Assembly: GCF_038051945.1 (NCBI RefSeq)
Contig: NZ_CP150302.1
Span: forward strand, 1,240,001 to 1,304,000
Direction: 5' to 3'
Origin: Paenibacillus sp. FSL H3-0469
Lineage (GTDB): Bacteria > Bacillota > Bacilli > Paenibacillales > Paenibacillaceae
Length of the DNA: 64,000 bases
Of this stretch, positions 23,654 to 33,853 are shown piece by piece. The translations under genes were made by a program, and so were the position numbers. Below the pieces are notes generated by a model. That model did no database searches. It was not told the DNA's origin and worked only from the letters and a program-made list of their open reading frames with translations. Numbering within the stretch: position 1 is the first letter of the stretch; every line of letters starts with the position of its first letter.

Positions 23654-26326
23654 CTAAGAACTCAGCCTACCATGCTGATACTGCTCCAGCGACATCAGCA
23701 CCTCACGCGGCTTGCTGCCCTCGTAAGGGCCGATGACCCCTCTGGCCTCCATGGAGTCGATTAAGCGTGCAGCGCGGGTGTAGCCCACCCGCATACGCCG
23801 CTGAAGCAGCGATACAGAGGCTTGCTTGGCTTCCAGTACGATCTGAACCGCTTGTTCATACAATTCATCCTGCGGTTCCTGGTCATCGCTCATGGTGTCG
23901 TCCACCTCCGGCACAAGCGACTCATCGTAATTCGCTTCCCCCTGGCTGCTGACATACTGGACAATCGTCTCCACTTCCTGATCGCTCATGAAAGCACCCT
24001 GAACGCGGATCGGCTTGGAAGCTCCCATCGGCAGGAACAGCATATCGCCGCGTCCGAGCAGCTTCTCGGCGCCCGGCATATCCAGAATGGTCCGGGAGTC
24101 CACATTCGAGGAGACGCCAAAGGCAATACGCGAAGGAATATTCGCCTTGATCAGGCCGGTGATAACATCCACCGAAGGACGCTGCGTGGCGATAATCAAA
24201 TGAATTCCCGCTGCCCGCGCCATCTGGGCAAGACGGCAGATGGCATCCTCCACATCATTGGCCGCAACCATCATCAGATCGGCAAGCTCGTCCACAATGA
24301 CAACGATATACGGCAATACTGCTGCGGGATTATCCTTCATCAGGTTGTTATAGCCTTCCATATTACGTGTGCCGGATTTGGAGAACAGCTCATACCGCTT
24401 CTCCATCTCCACCACAATCTTCTTCAAAGCCAGACTCGCTCGCTTAGGGTCTGTAACTACAGGAGCCAGCAAATGCGGAATGCCGTTATATACATTCAGC
24501 TCGACCATCTTGGGGTCAACCATAAGGAATTTCACTTCATTCGGCTTAGCTTTATATAGAATGCTGGTAATAATACCGTTGATGCAGACCGATTTACCGG
24601 AGCCGGTAGCTCCCGCTACCAGCAGATGGGGCATCTTGGCGAGATTGCCGATAATCGTCTGTCCGGAGATATCCCGTCCGAAGGCAATGGATAGCCGCGA
24701 ATCTGCCTCCTGGAAAATCTGTGTCTCCATCACTTCCCGCATGGTGACGACTGATACTTCTGAATTCGGAACTTCAATACCGATGGCTGATTTGCCGGGA
24801 ATCGGCGCTTCCATACGGATATCCTTGGCAGCCAGTGCCAGCGCGATGTCATCGGTAAGATTAACAATCCGGCTGACCTTCACGCCGATATCCGGCTGAA
24901 TCTCATACCGGGTCACTGCAGGTCCGCGAACCACTTCAAGCACCTTCGCCCTTACACCGAAGCTCTCCAGTGTAGCCTCCAGCTTGCGTGCCGTCTGCAT
25001 ATAATCATTCTGATCGCCCGCCTTGGCCCCGTTATTAGGCTTAGCCAGCAAACGGAAGGACGGCAGTTTGTACGGCTTCGGTGGAGGTGGAGGCGGTATA
25101 ACAGGAGCCATCTCCCCCTCCTCTGCCGTTCCCAGCAGCCCGTCCAACTCCACGGGCGGTGTATCTTCGTCGGATTCCCCCGGCGAAGCCAGGTCTGCTC
25201 CCGCTCTCGTCAACTCCCCAGCACCCATGCCCGTGACAGCACCGCCACGCGCCGCTGGCGAGAATTCGCTCCATTCCTCCCGGTCCTCAGCATTCAGCCC
25301 TTCAGAGCGGATATGCTCGAAGAAGTCACGGATGATTGGCGTAACAGGCTCAAGCTCCTCATCCGGGAATTCCTCCTCGCCATACTCCTCCAGAGGAACT
25401 CCTCCCGCTGCTGTCATCCCGGAGATGACCGGACCTGTGCGCGGATCAGTAATTATAATATCCGGCAGCTCTTCCTCCAGATCATCCATGACTTCCGGCT
25501 GGTTCTGGCGGGCAGACCCGCCGAACCAGCCGGTAATTCTGCCCAGCAGCTTCGACTGTCCGCGTCTTGGCAGCTGCTGACCCGATCCGTCATCCTCTTC
25601 AAAGTAATCGTCATCATCCGCAGGTTCCGGCGTTGTAACTCTGCTGGCTCTGGCCGGTCTGTTGTTCACCACCGGAACAGCAGCCGGGCGGTTAGCCGCC
25701 CGGAGCTTAATTCCTTCAATCAGCTTGACGGCCCTTACCCGGAGTAAGGTAAACAGCTCTACATAGGAAAGATTGGTAATCAGCATGAAGCTGATCGCCA
25801 GCAATACAATCATCAGCAGCTTAGCGCCCAGATTGCCGAACAGCCACAGAAGCGCAGCGTATTCAAGCGCGCCGATGTACCCGCCGCTGATATCCTTGCC
25901 CAGCATGTATACGCTGCTGTCGCCGGCGCCCGGTGAGAGGGCGCCGGATAAATCATTATGTATTTGAGACAGTACATTGCCCGGATGCAGCATCCCAATC
26001 GGACCCAGCTTCTGCTGCATAGCTGATATGCTACTCATCAGGCACATGGACAACAGCAGGAGCAGGCCGCCAGTATAGCGGCTGTTCCAGGTGGACGGCC
26101 ATTTCCTGTGAATCATTACCATCAGGCCGTAGAAGATGCCCGCCAGCGGCAGCACAAAATAGAATCTGCCAAGCAAATAACCCGCCATGCTTGAGAGCGT
26201 GCGGCCGACAGCCGCTTCCCCCGACAAAGCAATGACGGAAATCGTAATCAGCAGAATTCCGTAGATTTCATATTTTAAAACACTGCCCAGCAGTGCTTTC
26301 TTCTTCTTTCTTCTCCGTTTAGCCAC
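23654..26326 (-). CDS. spoIIIE: DNA translocase SpoIIIE/FtsK
   Basis: An 890-residue FtsK/SpoIIIE DNA pump that moves the chromosome into the forespore and clears septal DNA. A basic N-terminus and four membrane helices (within about 1-190) precede a long acidic Pro-rich linker. The motor carries Walker [10 protein letters not shown] and Walker B ([13 protein letters not shown]), and the C-terminal winged-helix gamma domain (residues about 825-885) recognises SRS/KOPS-like sequences. It is about 100 residues longer than B. subtilis SpoIIIE, mainly in the linker. The second GTG is preferred because it lies after GGGGGT at proper spacing. Position next to ylzJ-tepA supports spoIIIE over sftA. 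Confidence 0.95.
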   Translation of the reverse strand: MAKRRRKKKKALLGSVLKYEIYGILLITISVIALSGEAAVGRTLSSMAGYLLGRFYFVLPLAGIFYGLMVMIHRKWPSTWNSRYTGGLLLLLSMCLMSSISAMQQKLGPIGMLHPGNVLSQIHNDLSGALSPGAGDSSVYMLGKDISGGYIGALEYAALLWLFGNLGAKLLMIVLLAISFMLITNLSYVELFTLLRVRAVKLIEGIKLRAANRPAAVPVVNNRPARASRVTTPEPADDDDYFEEDDGSGQQLPRRGQSKLLGRITGWFGGSARQNQPEVMDDLEEELPDIIITDPRTGPVISGMTAAGGVPLEEYGEEEFPDEELEPVTPIIRDFFEHIRSEGLNAEDREEWSEFSPAARGGAVTGMGAGELTRAGADLASPGESDEDTPPVELDGLLGTAEEGEMAPVIPPPPPPKPYKLPSFRLLAKPNNGAKAGDQNDYMQTARKLEATLESFGVRAKVLEVVRGPAVTRYEIQPDIGVKVSRIVNLTDDIALALAAKDIRMEAPIPGKSAIGIEVPNSEVSVVTMREVMETQIFQEADSRLSIAFGRDISGQTIIGNLAKMPHLLVAGATGSGKSVCINGIITSILYKAKPNEVKFLMVDPKMVELNVYNGIPHLLAPVVTDPKRASLALKKIVVEMEKRYELFSKSGTRNMEGYNNLMKDNPAAVLPYIVVIVDELADLMMVAANDVEDAICRLAQMARAAGIHLIIATQRPSVDVITGLIKANIPSRIAFGVSSNVDSRTILDMPGAEKLLGRGDMLFLPMGASKPIRVQGAFMSDQEVETIVQYVSSQGEANYDESLVPEVDDTMSDDQEPQDELYEQAVQIVLEAKQASVSLLQRRMRVGYTRAARLIDSMEARGVIGPYEGSKPREVLMSLEQYQHGRLSS

Positions 26327-26423
26327 GCCAGCCACCCCCGAGTCAACATTATACCATATAATGGCGTGGCGTACCTATGTTCTCTTTTGTCAGAATATGC
26401 ATCTTTAGGGGGTTTGTTCGCAC

Positions 26424-26639
26424 TTAGCGGTCCAGCTGAACGATTGCACCCGGGGAGAAGGCCGCATCCAGATATTTATCCAGCGGACACTGCAGCAGAC
26501 GGACCACCTTAGCCTGGCCTCCATCCAGCATTTCGACCTGCATCAGCATGCCCTGAATCGTGATCTCCTGCACAGGAGAAGCATAACTCAGCGCCCCCTC
26601 GAATACCTGCTCCATCGGCAGAATGGTATAAAAGGTCAT
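26424..26639 (-). CDS. ylzJ: YlzJ-like protein
   Basis: A 71-residue YlzJ-family protein ([15 protein letters not shown]..., SPGAIVQLD) of unknown function, conserved between tepA and spoIIIE in Bacilli. Its ATG overlaps the tepA stop by four bases (ATGA), so translation is coupled. Confidence 0.92.
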   Translation of the reverse strand: MTFYTILPMEQVFEGALSYASPVQEITIQGMLMQVEMLDGGQAKVVRLLQCPLDKYLDAAFSPGAIVQLDR

Positions 26640-27430
26640 TGGGTCAGCCCTCCTTGCGGAAGCATATCGTTCGTCTGAGAAGGAGCAGCGGCAATCATCC
26701 GGTTCAGATGGGCCAACGCGGCACCGATCCCGCCCACTTCATCCATCAGGCCGAATCTGACGGCATCCTGACCGCCCACTGCGGTACCGATGTCCCGGTT
26801 AAGCTCTCCGGTCTTGAACATCAGATCCTTGAACTGTGATTCCGTGATCCGGGAATGAGAGGTTACGAATTTCACCATCCGCTCCTGCATCCGCTCCATG
26901 TACTCGAAGGTCTGCGGCACGCCGATCACCAGGCCGTTCATTCGGATCGGATGGATTGTCATGGTAGCACTTTCTGCAATAATGGAATACGTCGAGGATA
27001 CTGCTATTGGTACGCCGATGCTGTGGCCGCCGCCGATGACAACTGTGACCGTAGGCTTCGACAAGGAAGCAATCATCTCCGCTATAGCCAGGCCAGCCTC
27101 TACATCCCCGCCAACCGTATTAAGAATAATCAGCAGTCCCTTGATGGTCTTATTCTGTTCGGCGGCAACAAGCTGGGGAATAATATGCTCGTATTTCGTG
27201 GTCTTGTTATGCGGCGGCAAGACGAAATGACCTTCAATCTGTCCAATAATCGTCATACAAAAAATATCCGGCTCCCCTGTCGGCACCGCTGTCTGTCCCA
27301 ATTCTTTAAGCACCCCTACAGGTCCCGGTATTCCTGGAGGAACCGGCTCATTCACTACGGGCTTTATCTCCCCTGGCAGGATTTCTTCGTTACGCCCTCC
27401 ACCCGCCTTGCTAGCTTCTGTAATTTCCAT
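26636..27430 (-). CDS. tepA: TepA, ClpP-fold translocation-enhancing protease
   Basis: A 264-residue TepA/YmfB protein of the ClpP/crotonase serine-protease clan. The conserved core runs [32 protein letters not shown] (nucleophile region) and TMTIHP. The N-terminal 60 residues are Pro/Gly-rich linker. In B. subtilis TepA has been linked to presecretory protein processing and spore formation. The ATG at 27430 follows GGGGAG; upstream in-frame starts lack this. ylzJ and spoIIIE follow. Confidence 0.92.
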   Translation of the reverse strand: MEITEASKAGGGRNEEILPGEIKPVVNEPVPPGIPGPVGVLKELGQTAVPTGEPDIFCMTIIGQIEGHFVLPPHNKTTKYEHIIPQLVAAEQNKTIKGLLIILNTVGGDVEAGLAIAEMIASLSKPTVTVVIGGGHSIGVPIAVSSTYSIIAESATMTIHPIRMNGLVIGVPQTFEYMERMQERMVKFVTSHSRITESQFKDLMFKTGELNRDIGTAVGGQDAVRFGLMDEVGGIGAALAHLNRMIAAAPSQTNDMLPQGGLTQ

Positions 27431-27587
27431 CGTACACAGCGCTCCCCTTCTGCCTGCAACACCCGTGTGCTTCAGGATTCTGATTTCTGTTAGTATGACA
27501 TTCCGGGGGACTCCCTTATACACCATTAACTTGAACTATCACATAGAGACAGCGGCCGCTCCTCAGAACGTCCGCCGTTATTGCCGG

Positions 27588-28607
27588 TTAGTATTTGTCC
27601 GCCACTGCTCCCAGTACAGCTCCGTGCACATAAGCTTGGCCTTTCAGACTTTTCAAGCTGCCAGCCGTGCCGGTCACAACTACGCCCAATATCCGGACAT
27701 CACCGGCTTCCGGCGCCGCTTTGTCCTTTTTCAAATAGTTGTATATCCGTTCGTACTCGCTGTGATATTTGTCCCTTTTGTCCTTACCAATGGTTATGGC
27801 TCCGATGAAATCCTCGGGGTCCGCCTGATCCCAGTCCGGCTGGACGCCGAAACCGTAAACTCCGTAATTCGCACTCATCGGGGTCGGATAGTTCATTTTA
27901 GCGGGATCATTCTCATTTGGATACGGCTTGAAGCTGAACCCCTCACGGTCATCATACGTATCAACCCAGTACCAGACGGGCTTTGCGCCTGCGGGCAGCA
28001 GCCTTTTCACCTCATCGAACGAATAATCCTTGTCAAAAGATACGCCCAGCTCCACCCGCTTCTCTTCGTTCATCTTGTCCAGCTCAGGAAGATCATTGAT
28101 GATTTTTTCGTTGTAATCCACTCCCGGGATATAGAAGGCCATCTCTCTTTGACCATTTTCAGAATTATACGCCCGGTAATACTCATAGCCTTCCTGCTTC
28201 ATCTTGGCATCCTGTACGGTTAGATTATTAGAGCCTCCATAAGCACCTGTGGTGAACGGGAACCACCAGGCGTTGTAATTGAGCCATCTGTTCTTCCAGG
28301 GAACAGGCACATCATCGACGATTTTGTAGGTTTGAAGTTCAAGGACTCCTGATAAAAAGCCCCTGTTGTCCTTAAAACCTGAATCGAATTCATTAGGGCT
28401 GCTAATTCTCATATACTGCTGCTCGCTGTACAACGTATTGTTGGAGAGCTGGTTTACGAGCTGTGCCGCGCCAATGAACACAGCGATTAATACTACCGCA
28501 CTGACCACAACTGAAATCAGAATACTGCGTATCAGGCTCTTACGTTTGGTCTTCTTCAAGGTCTGGATAATATTCTGGTCCTCTGCTTCTTCCCATGGGG
28601 CTGTCAT
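27588..28607 (-). CDS. Transmembrane anti-sigma factor
   Basis: A 339-residue protein. A cytoplasmic N-terminus of about 25 residues (NIIQTLKKTKRKSL) is followed by one membrane helix (27-50) and a large extracytoplasmic domain with many aromatic residues (NYNAWWFPFTTGAYGG, KPVWYWVDTYDD). This matches the Sigma_reg_N / Sigma_reg_C anti-sigma architecture. Its ATG overlaps the ECF sigma stop by four bases, which strongly supports a sigma/anti-sigma pair. The signal sensed is unknown. Confidence 0.85.
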   Translation of the reverse strand: MTAPWEEAEDQNIIQTLKKTKRKSLIRSILISVVVSAVVLIAVFIGAAQLVNQLSNNTLYSEQQYMRISSPNEFDSGFKDNRGFLSGVLELQTYKIVDDVPVPWKNRWLNYNAWWFPFTTGAYGGSNNLTVQDAKMKQEGYEYYRAYNSENGQREMAFYIPGVDYNEKIINDLPELDKMNEEKRVELGVSFDKDYSFDEVKRLLPAGAKPVWYWVDTYDDREGFSFKPYPNENDPAKMNYPTPMSANYGVYGFGVQPDWDQADPEDFIGAITIGKDKRDKYHSEYERIYNYLKKDKAAPEAGDVRILGVVVTGTAGSLKSLKGQAYVHGAVLGAVADKY

Positions 28608-29104
28608 TCGCCCTCACCTCCGTATAATTGTTGAAATTGCTGTCTGGCCCGGTAGAGCGTAGCTTTCACTCTTCCTTCAGAAATGCCGAGCATAGCGGAG
28701 ATCTCCTTGTAGGATAGCTCCATTTCATATTTCAGCAGAATCAGCTGCTTATTCACCGGATGGAGCCGCGCCAATACTCCCTCCATCTCTTCCTTCCGTT
28801 CCCTGCGCAGCAGCACCGCTTCCGGCAGCTCCTGCTCACGGGCTGGATGTTCCTCCACTTCCTCGCCGCTATACTGATATCTCTTCTGACTGCGGCAATG
28901 GTCAAAATACCGGTTAATTGCGACCTTGTACAACCAGGCGCTGAATTTGCGCTCATCGATTGCATCCAGATACAGCAACGCCTTGTACAACGTATCCTGC
29001 ACAATATCTTCTGCATCTGAGGCCCCGGCGCCGAGGCGGATCAAGTAGCGGCGGACCTCCGCCATTTTGGGTTGGAGCACCTTCTCCATGTCTCTTGGCT
29101 CCAT
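28604..29104 (-). CDS. ECF sigma factor
   Basis: A 166-residue extracytoplasmic-function sigma factor. Region 2 (about 18-80) contains ASDAEDIVQDTLYKALLYLD and FSAWLYKVAINRYFD; region 4 (about 108-160) has the HTH YKEISAMLGISEGRVKATLYRAR. The start at 29104 follows AAGGAGGTGCAGC; upstream in-frame starts have no such site. It is coupled to the anti-sigma gene. A possible autoregulatory ECF-type promoter lies just upstream. The pair is inserted between rnjB and tepA, which are adjacent in B. subtilis. Confidence 0.93.
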   Translation of the reverse strand: MEPRDMEKVLQPKMAEVRRYLIRLGAGASDAEDIVQDTLYKALLYLDAIDERKFSAWLYKVAINRYFDHCRSQKRYQYSGEEVEEHPAREQELPEAVLLRRERKEEMEGVLARLHPVNKQLILLKYEMELSYKEISAMLGISEGRVKATLYRARQQFQQLYGGEGE

Positions 29105-29123
29105 GCTGCACCTCCTTGCCTGT

Positions 29124-29151
29124 ATAACGGTCAGGTTGCCCAAATGTTGTT
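29124..29151 (-). promoter_or_regulatory. Possible ECF promoter of the sigma operon
   Basis: Minus strand AACAAC (29146-29151), 16 bases, CGTTAT (29124-29129). The AAC and CGT elements and the spacing are ECF-like, which would mean self-activation. This is weak evidence without further target promoters. Confidence 0.25.
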
Positions 29152-29170
29152 TTGTGCAGCGAAAAAAACA

Positions 29171-29224
29171 TAAAAAAGCCCCTTCCCCCTGGAAACCGTC
29201 CAATATTTCCGGGAAAAGAGGCTA
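29171..29224 (-). terminator. rnjB terminator
   Basis: Minus strand AGCCTCTTTTCCC ... GGGGGAAGGGGCT with an inner GGAAA/TTTCC hairpin, followed by TTTTTTATG. Confidence 0.75.
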
Positions 29225-29257
29225 TTGCCAAAGCTATATTGTTAAGGAATGCTTCTC

Positions 29258-30943
29258 TTATACTTCCATAATAATCGGCAGGATCATCGGTCTGCGGCGG
29301 GTCTGCTCGTAGAGGAAACGGCCGAGCGAGTCTTTGACACTGGTCTTCAGGGAAGCCCATTCATTGACCTTCTCACTCATCAGACGCTGCAGCGTTCCCG
29401 AGACAATGCGGTTCGCTTCATCCAGGAGACCTTCTGATTCCCGCACATACACGAATCCGCGTGAGATGATGTCAGGACCGGAGACAATTGCTCCGTTCTG
29501 CTTGCTGAGGGTAACCACTACCACCAGAATACCATCCTGCGACAACAGCTTACGGTCACGCAGTACAATGTTACCTACATCGCCGACACCCAGTCCGTCG
29601 ATCAGTACGTTACCGGCAGTTACTTTACCCGCTCTGCGAGCAGCTCCTCCGGAGATCTCAATCACTTCACCCAGCTCGGTGATGAAGATATTGCTTGGCT
29701 CTACACCAACAGACTCCGCCAGAAGTGCATGCTTGCGCTGCATCCGGTATTCACCGTGGATAGGCATGAAGTATTTCGGCTTCATCAGGTTGAGCATCAG
29801 CTTCAGCTCTTCCTGGCTGCCGTGACCGGATACGTGAACGCCGGAGTTGGAGCCGCTGTAAATAACATTGGCACCCAGACGGAACAATTCATCAATGGTA
29901 CGGCCTACATATTTCTCATTCCCCGGTACTGGTGTAGCTGCAATAATAACAGTGTCGCCCGGCATAATATCTACCTTGCGGTGGCTGGAACGCGCCATGC
30001 GTGTCAGTGCCGACATCGGCTCACCTTGGCTGCCTGTACATAATACTACTACACGGTTGCCTGCCATTCTGTTCATCTCTTCAGGCTCAATGAGCATGCC
30101 GTCAGGGATATGCAGATAACCAAGCTCGGAAGCAATGGATACTACGTTAACCATGCTTCGTCCAATAACGGTGATTTTGCGTCCGGTTGCTTCAGAAGCG
30201 TTCACTACCTGCTGAATACGATGCACGTTGGAAGCAAAGGTTGCCACTACCACACGCTGTTCAGCTTTGCGGAAAATATCCTCCAGCACGATGCCGACAT
30301 TCTTCTCCGAAGGCGTGAAGCCCGGCTTCTCGGCATTGGTGCTGTCTGACAGCAGGGCCAGAACGCCCTTCGATCCGATCTCAGCCATGCGGTGCAGATT
30401 GGCAAATTGACCGTTGACTGGCGTGTGGTCGAATTTGAAGTCACCGGTGTGGACAACGTTGCCCTCTGGTGTCTCAATGCATACCCCGACTGAATCCGGA
30501 ATACTGTGATTCGTTCTGAAGAACGTTACCTTAAGCGATGTGCCCAGCTCAACCTCGGAATCCTCGTTAATCAGAATCCGCTTCGTTTCACCCAGCAGGT
30601 TCGCTTCCTTGAGCTTGTTCTCTACAAGGCCCAGGGTCAGTCTTGTTCCATATACAGGAACATTCAGGTTCTTAAGCACATAAGACAATCCGCCAATGTG
30701 ATCCTCATGGCCGTGGGTAAGAACAATCCCTCTTACCTTGTCACGGTTCTCAGTGAGGTAGGAGATATCCGGTATTACGATATCAATACCCAGCATATCT
30801 TCTTCAGGGAACTTCAGACCGGCGTCTACGACTACAATGTCGTTGCCGTACTGAACTACGTACATGTTCTTACCAATTTCACCGACTCCGCCAAGTGCGA
30901 ATATCGTCAGTTTGTCGTTGTTGTTATTGTTTTTTTTGGACAA
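29258..30943 (-). CDS. rnjB: Ribonuclease J
   Basis: A 561-residue RNase J of the metallo-beta-lactamase/beta-CASP family, with 5'-exo- and endoribonuclease activity in mRNA decay and rRNA maturation. The metal motif HGHEDH is at 77-82, with HTGDFKFD, the SGHGS beta-CASP motif and a C-terminal domain. The start is TTG after AGGAGG. The symbol follows synteny (B. subtilis ymfA/rnjB, next to dapA); assignment to J1 or J2 by sequence was not tested. A SigA promoter about 350 bases upstream predicts a long leader. Confidence 0.92.
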   Translation of the reverse strand: MSKKNNNNNDKLTIFALGGVGEIGKNMYVVQYGNDIVVVDAGLKFPEEDMLGIDIVIPDISYLTENRDKVRGIVLTHGHEDHIGGLSYVLKNLNVPVYGTRLTLGLVENKLKEANLLGETKRILINEDSEVELGTSLKVTFFRTNHSIPDSVGVCIETPEGNVVHTGDFKFDHTPVNGQFANLHRMAEIGSKGVLALLSDSTNAEKPGFTPSEKNVGIVLEDIFRKAEQRVVVATFASNVHRIQQVVNASEATGRKITVIGRSMVNVVSIASELGYLHIPDGMLIEPEEMNRMAGNRVVVLCTGSQGEPMSALTRMARSSHRKVDIMPGDTVIIAATPVPGNEKYVGRTIDELFRLGANVIYSGSNSGVHVSGHGSQEELKLMLNLMKPKYFMPIHGEYRMQRKHALLAESVGVEPSNIFITELGEVIEISGGAARRAGKVTAGNVLIDGLGVGDVGNIVLRDRKLLSQDGILVVVVTLSKQNGAIVSGPDIISRGFVYVRESEGLLDEANRIVSGTLQRLMSEKVNEWASLKTSVKDSLGRFLYEQTRRRPMILPIIMEV

Positions 30944-31522
30944 ATGAATCTAACCCTCCTATGATGTTGGACGTCATACTTTTTATTTGTTAACAATGAG
31001 CTTCAATATTTCAGCGGCGCTGTAATATACATCAAATTGCTGTTAACTCCTTATTTCGACAAGGAATTCCCGGTAAGTCTGTATACTTGCGCAGGTCTAA
31101 ACTCCCGAATCCGGGCAGTAATATCCTCTTGAAGCGGGCAAAAGCCCTCAAAATTCCACCACCGCGCCCCTCGCGCGTAAATCCGGCATATTTAGCACAG
31201 ACTTATTCAAGGACCTATCCTGTCTTACAATGCAACAAATCCGCATTGCCGGAAGATTACCGCATATTCAATTAACCGCACCAAGTCACTTAAGTTCATT
31301 ATACATGATTTTTTTGGCAAAAGACAAGTCACCCTGTACCTGGTCCTATTGTTTCCTTAACAAACCGCCAATATTTGAGGAAAAGACAAGCAAAAAAACG
31401 CAGTAATGCCTGACTTTTTTAACATGGAGTTAATGCAGGAGAAATAAAAGGAGCGGTCCTCCAATAATGGAGAATCGCTCCTTTTTCACATGTTAAATTG
31501 TATAAGAAGATCCTGGTCTATC
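30944..31522 (-). promoter_or_regulatory. rnjB leader and promoter region
   Basis: This 579-bp gap has no convincing protein gene. A SigA promoter TTGTCT (31322-31327), 18 bases, TATAAT (31298-31303) would give an rnjB leader of about 350 bases. The leader contains CCCG-gatt-CGGG and TCCTT/AAGGA hairpins, a GC-rich GCGCGAGGGGCGCG run and a possible nine-codon leader ORF (ATG near 31036). The dapA terminator occupies 31447-31486. Confidence 0.5.
31447..31486 (-). terminator. dapA terminator
   Basis: Minus strand AAAAGGAGCGaTTCTCCA / TGGAGGACCGCTCCTTTT. It ends the dapG-dapA transcript. Confidence 0.85.
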
Positions 31523-32398
31523 TTATCTTAGGAGTGAAGCAATGAAAGCCGCCTCTTCTTCCGTCGGCGAAACCAGCGGCAGACGGACCGAGCCGACATC
31601 CATCCCGCGCAGCCCCAGCGCGTACTTCACGGCTGAGGGATTGGGCAGCGGCTGCGGACACTCGAACATTCCCTTGAAGACCGGAAACAGCTGCCGGTGA
31701 AGCTCGCCTGCACGTCGGACATCGCCGGAGTTAAAGGCCTCGATCATCTCCGACATCTGTGCTCCCACAACATGGCTGGCCACACTGATGATACCGTGGC
31801 CCCCCACAGCAAGCGTCGCGAGGCCGGCGGAATCATCTCCGGTGTAAACATGGAAGTCTTTAGGACAAGCCGAGGCAATCCAAGTAATCTGGTCTACCGA
31901 AGCACATTCCTTCGTGGCCACAATATTAGGAATCTCCGCCAGACGCAGGGTGGTAGCTACACTCATGCTTACTGTCGTTCGTCCCGGCACATTGTACAAG
32001 ATGCAGGGCAGTGAAGTCGCGGCAGCAATGGCAGAGAAATGCTGGTAGAGCCCTTCCTGATTCGGTTTATTGTAATAAGGGACGACCAGAAGCACACCGT
32101 CCACGCCGATTTTTTCGGCTTCCTTAGTGAGCTCTATGGAATGTCTGGTACTGTTGCTGCCGGTACCGGCAATAATTTTACAGCGTCCGCCTGCTTGCTG
32201 CTTCACGTAGGAGAACAGCTTCAGCTTCTCCTTATCGGTTAAGGTCGGCGATTCACCGGTTGTTCCGCAAACTACTAGCGCAGCGGACTTTTGTTCCTCG
32301 ATCAGGTAATCGACCAGCCTTGAAGTTGCTTCCCAGTTGATTTCTCCTTCCCCGTCAAACGGGGTTACCATTGCGGTGATCAGTCTTCCGAAATCCAC
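31523..32398 (-). CDS. dapA: 4-Hydroxy-tetrahydrodipicolinate synthase
   Basis: A 291-residue DapA, which condenses pyruvate with aspartate semialdehyde in the lysine/diaminopimelate pathway and feeds dipicolinate in sporulation. GTTGES (45-50), Tyr135 in YNVPGRT and the Schiff-base Lys163 in ATKE are present. The start is GTG after AAGGAGGAATTCAAA; an upstream in-frame ATG lies inside dapG and has no ribosome binding site. It lies 16 bases after dapG. This is the canonical dapA; a paralogue lies at 1.6 kb. Confidence 0.95.
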   Translation of the reverse strand: MDFGRLITAMVTPFDGEGEINWEATSRLVDYLIEEQKSAALVVCGTTGESPTLTDKEKLKLFSYVKQQAGGRCKIIAGTGSNSTRHSIELTKEAEKIGVDGVLLVVPYYNKPNQEGLYQHFSAIAAATSLPCILYNVPGRTTVSMSVATTLRLAEIPNIVATKECASVDQITWIASACPKDFHVYTGDDSAGLATLAVGGHGIISVASHVVGAQMSEMIEAFNSGDVRRAGELHRQLFPVFKGMFECPQPLPNPSAVKYALGLRGMDVGSVRLPLVSPTEEEAAFIASLLR

Positions 32399-32414
32399 TT
32401 TGAATTCCTCCTTG

Positions 32415-33635
32415 TCAGCGGTGCAATTCAAACTTGGCATGCAGGGCGCGAACCGACTGCACCATATCTTCTTTTTTCACGAGAACCCAGATGGTTGTGT
32501 TGGAATCGGCAGACTGCAGAATCTGGATGTTCTGCGAGCTGAGCGCTTCGACGATATGCGCCATGATTCCCGGAACACCGTTGATGCCTCCGCCGATGAC
32601 GGAGACCTTGGCACAGCCGGACAAGCTCTTGGGACGCAGACCCAGTTCTTGCAGCGCGGCAATCGCCTGCTCTGATTTGTCATCGAACACCGTATATACA
32701 GCCTCGGTCGGCGTCACATTGATGAAGTCCACGCTGATTCCGTTATCGGCCATACTCTTGAAAATCTGCAACTGCACGCCCGTTCCGTTGCCCTCCGGAC
32801 ATTCCACCGAGATCTGCGTAATATTGCTGACATAGGCAACACCTGTGACGAACCGGTCTACGACTCCATGGGACACATCGCTGAAGCCCTCGGGATGGGT
32901 CACAAGCGTCCCTTCCGCTTCGGAGAAGGTCGAGCGTACACGCACCGGAATCTGGGCCTGCATGGCAATCTCCACAGCCCGCGGATGAATAACCTTGGCT
33001 CCCTGATACGCCATGTTACAAATCTCGGTGTAGCTGACATAAGTAAGCTGTCTTGCATCTTCCACAATCCGCGGATCAGCAGTGAGTATTCCGTCCACAT
33101 CCGTATAGATGTCTACCATATCCGCACGCAATGCGGCCCCAAGGGCTGTGGCTGAGGTGTCGCTTCCTCCGCGGCCCAGCGTGGTGAAATCACCCGCTTC
33201 AGTCTGGCCCTGGAAACCGGTTACTATTACTACTTTATGCTCACGCAGTTCCCGTAGAATGCGTTCTGTCCGCACATCCAGGATTCTGGCATTACCATAG
33301 CTGTTGTCGGTCAGGAATCCGGCTTGCGCCCCTGTCAGCACCGTCGAACGAATGCCCTCCTGCTCCAGCAGACCGCACAGATTGGCCGCCGAGATGATCT
33401 CCCCGCAGCACATCAGCAGATCCCGTTCCCGGTCCGGCAATGAATTCCCGCTCTGAACCGCCAGATCAAGCAGTGTATCGGTAGCATAGGGTTCCCCCTT
33501 GCGGCCCATAGCCGAGACTACAACCACCAGGCTGAACCCGCTGGCCAGCTCCCGTTTGACATGACGGATTACGTGTTCTCTGGCCACTGGTGTGGAGAGT
33601 GAGGTTCCGCCGAATTTTTGCACCAAAATACCCAT
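32415..33635 (-). CDS. dapG: Aspartokinase I
   Basis: A 406-residue aspartate kinase with the N-terminal KFGGTSLSTP motif, FTTLGRGGSDTSA, and two C-terminal ACT domains (about 265-400). B. subtilis DapG is the diaminopimelate-inhibited isozyme used for cell wall and dipicolinate. The ATG at 33635 follows GGAGG at 8 bases. It is co-transcribed with dapA. asd, which lies between spoVFB and dapG in B. subtilis, is missing here. Confidence 0.94.
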   Translation of the reverse strand: MGILVQKFGGTSLSTPVAREHVIRHVKRELASGFSLVVVVSAMGRKGEPYATDTLLDLAVQSGNSLPDRERDLLMCCGEIISAANLCGLLEQEGIRSTVLTGAQAGFLTDNSYGNARILDVRTERILRELREHKVVIVTGFQGQTEAGDFTTLGRGGSDTSATALGAALRADMVDIYTDVDGILTADPRIVEDARQLTYVSYTEICNMAYQGAKVIHPRAVEIAMQAQIPVRVRSTFSEAEGTLVTHPEGFSDVSHGVVDRFVTGVAYVSNITQISVECPEGNGTGVQLQIFKSMADNGISVDFINVTPTEAVYTVFDDKSEQAIAALQELGLRPKSLSGCAKVSVIGGGINGVPGIMAHIVEALSSQNIQILQSADSNTTIWVLVKKEDMVQSVRALHAKFELHR

Positions 33636-33853
33636 GTATAATTCCTCCATTACTTCTCTCAGCAGAACTACTGAACTTTACGTGAAATAAATCACCCCGC
33701 GAGGCAAAAGTGTTCGTAGCCGCGATAACCTGACTCTTATTATAGCGTAAAATTGTTTGTGCCGCCCCCGGGATGAGGACGGCAGAAATGAAGCTTATGG
33801 GTCCGTCAGCTAAAATTCGCTCTTCCGGGACAATCCTGTGCTGTTTATATAAG
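33636..33853 (-). other. Intergenic region spoVFB-dapG
   Basis: 218 bp with no gene. Minus strand TATAAT at about 33739-33744 could be a dapG -10, but no convincing -35 stands 17 bases upstream. A GACGG/CCGTC inverted repeat near 33779-33803 might terminate spoVFB. There is no room for a lysine riboswitch. Confidence 0.4.

Noticed and set aside
29124-29151. Firm assignment of an ECF promoter
   Set aside because: The match rests on two short elements. It is kept as a low-confidence feature rather than a claim.
31087-31275. 62-codon open frame in the rnjB leader, plus strand
   Set aside because: No ribosome binding site or conserved pattern, and it faces the leader of rnjB.
33636-33853. Lysine riboswitch before dapG
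   Set aside because: The gap is too short for the L-box and lacks its conserved core; only a possible -10 is seen.
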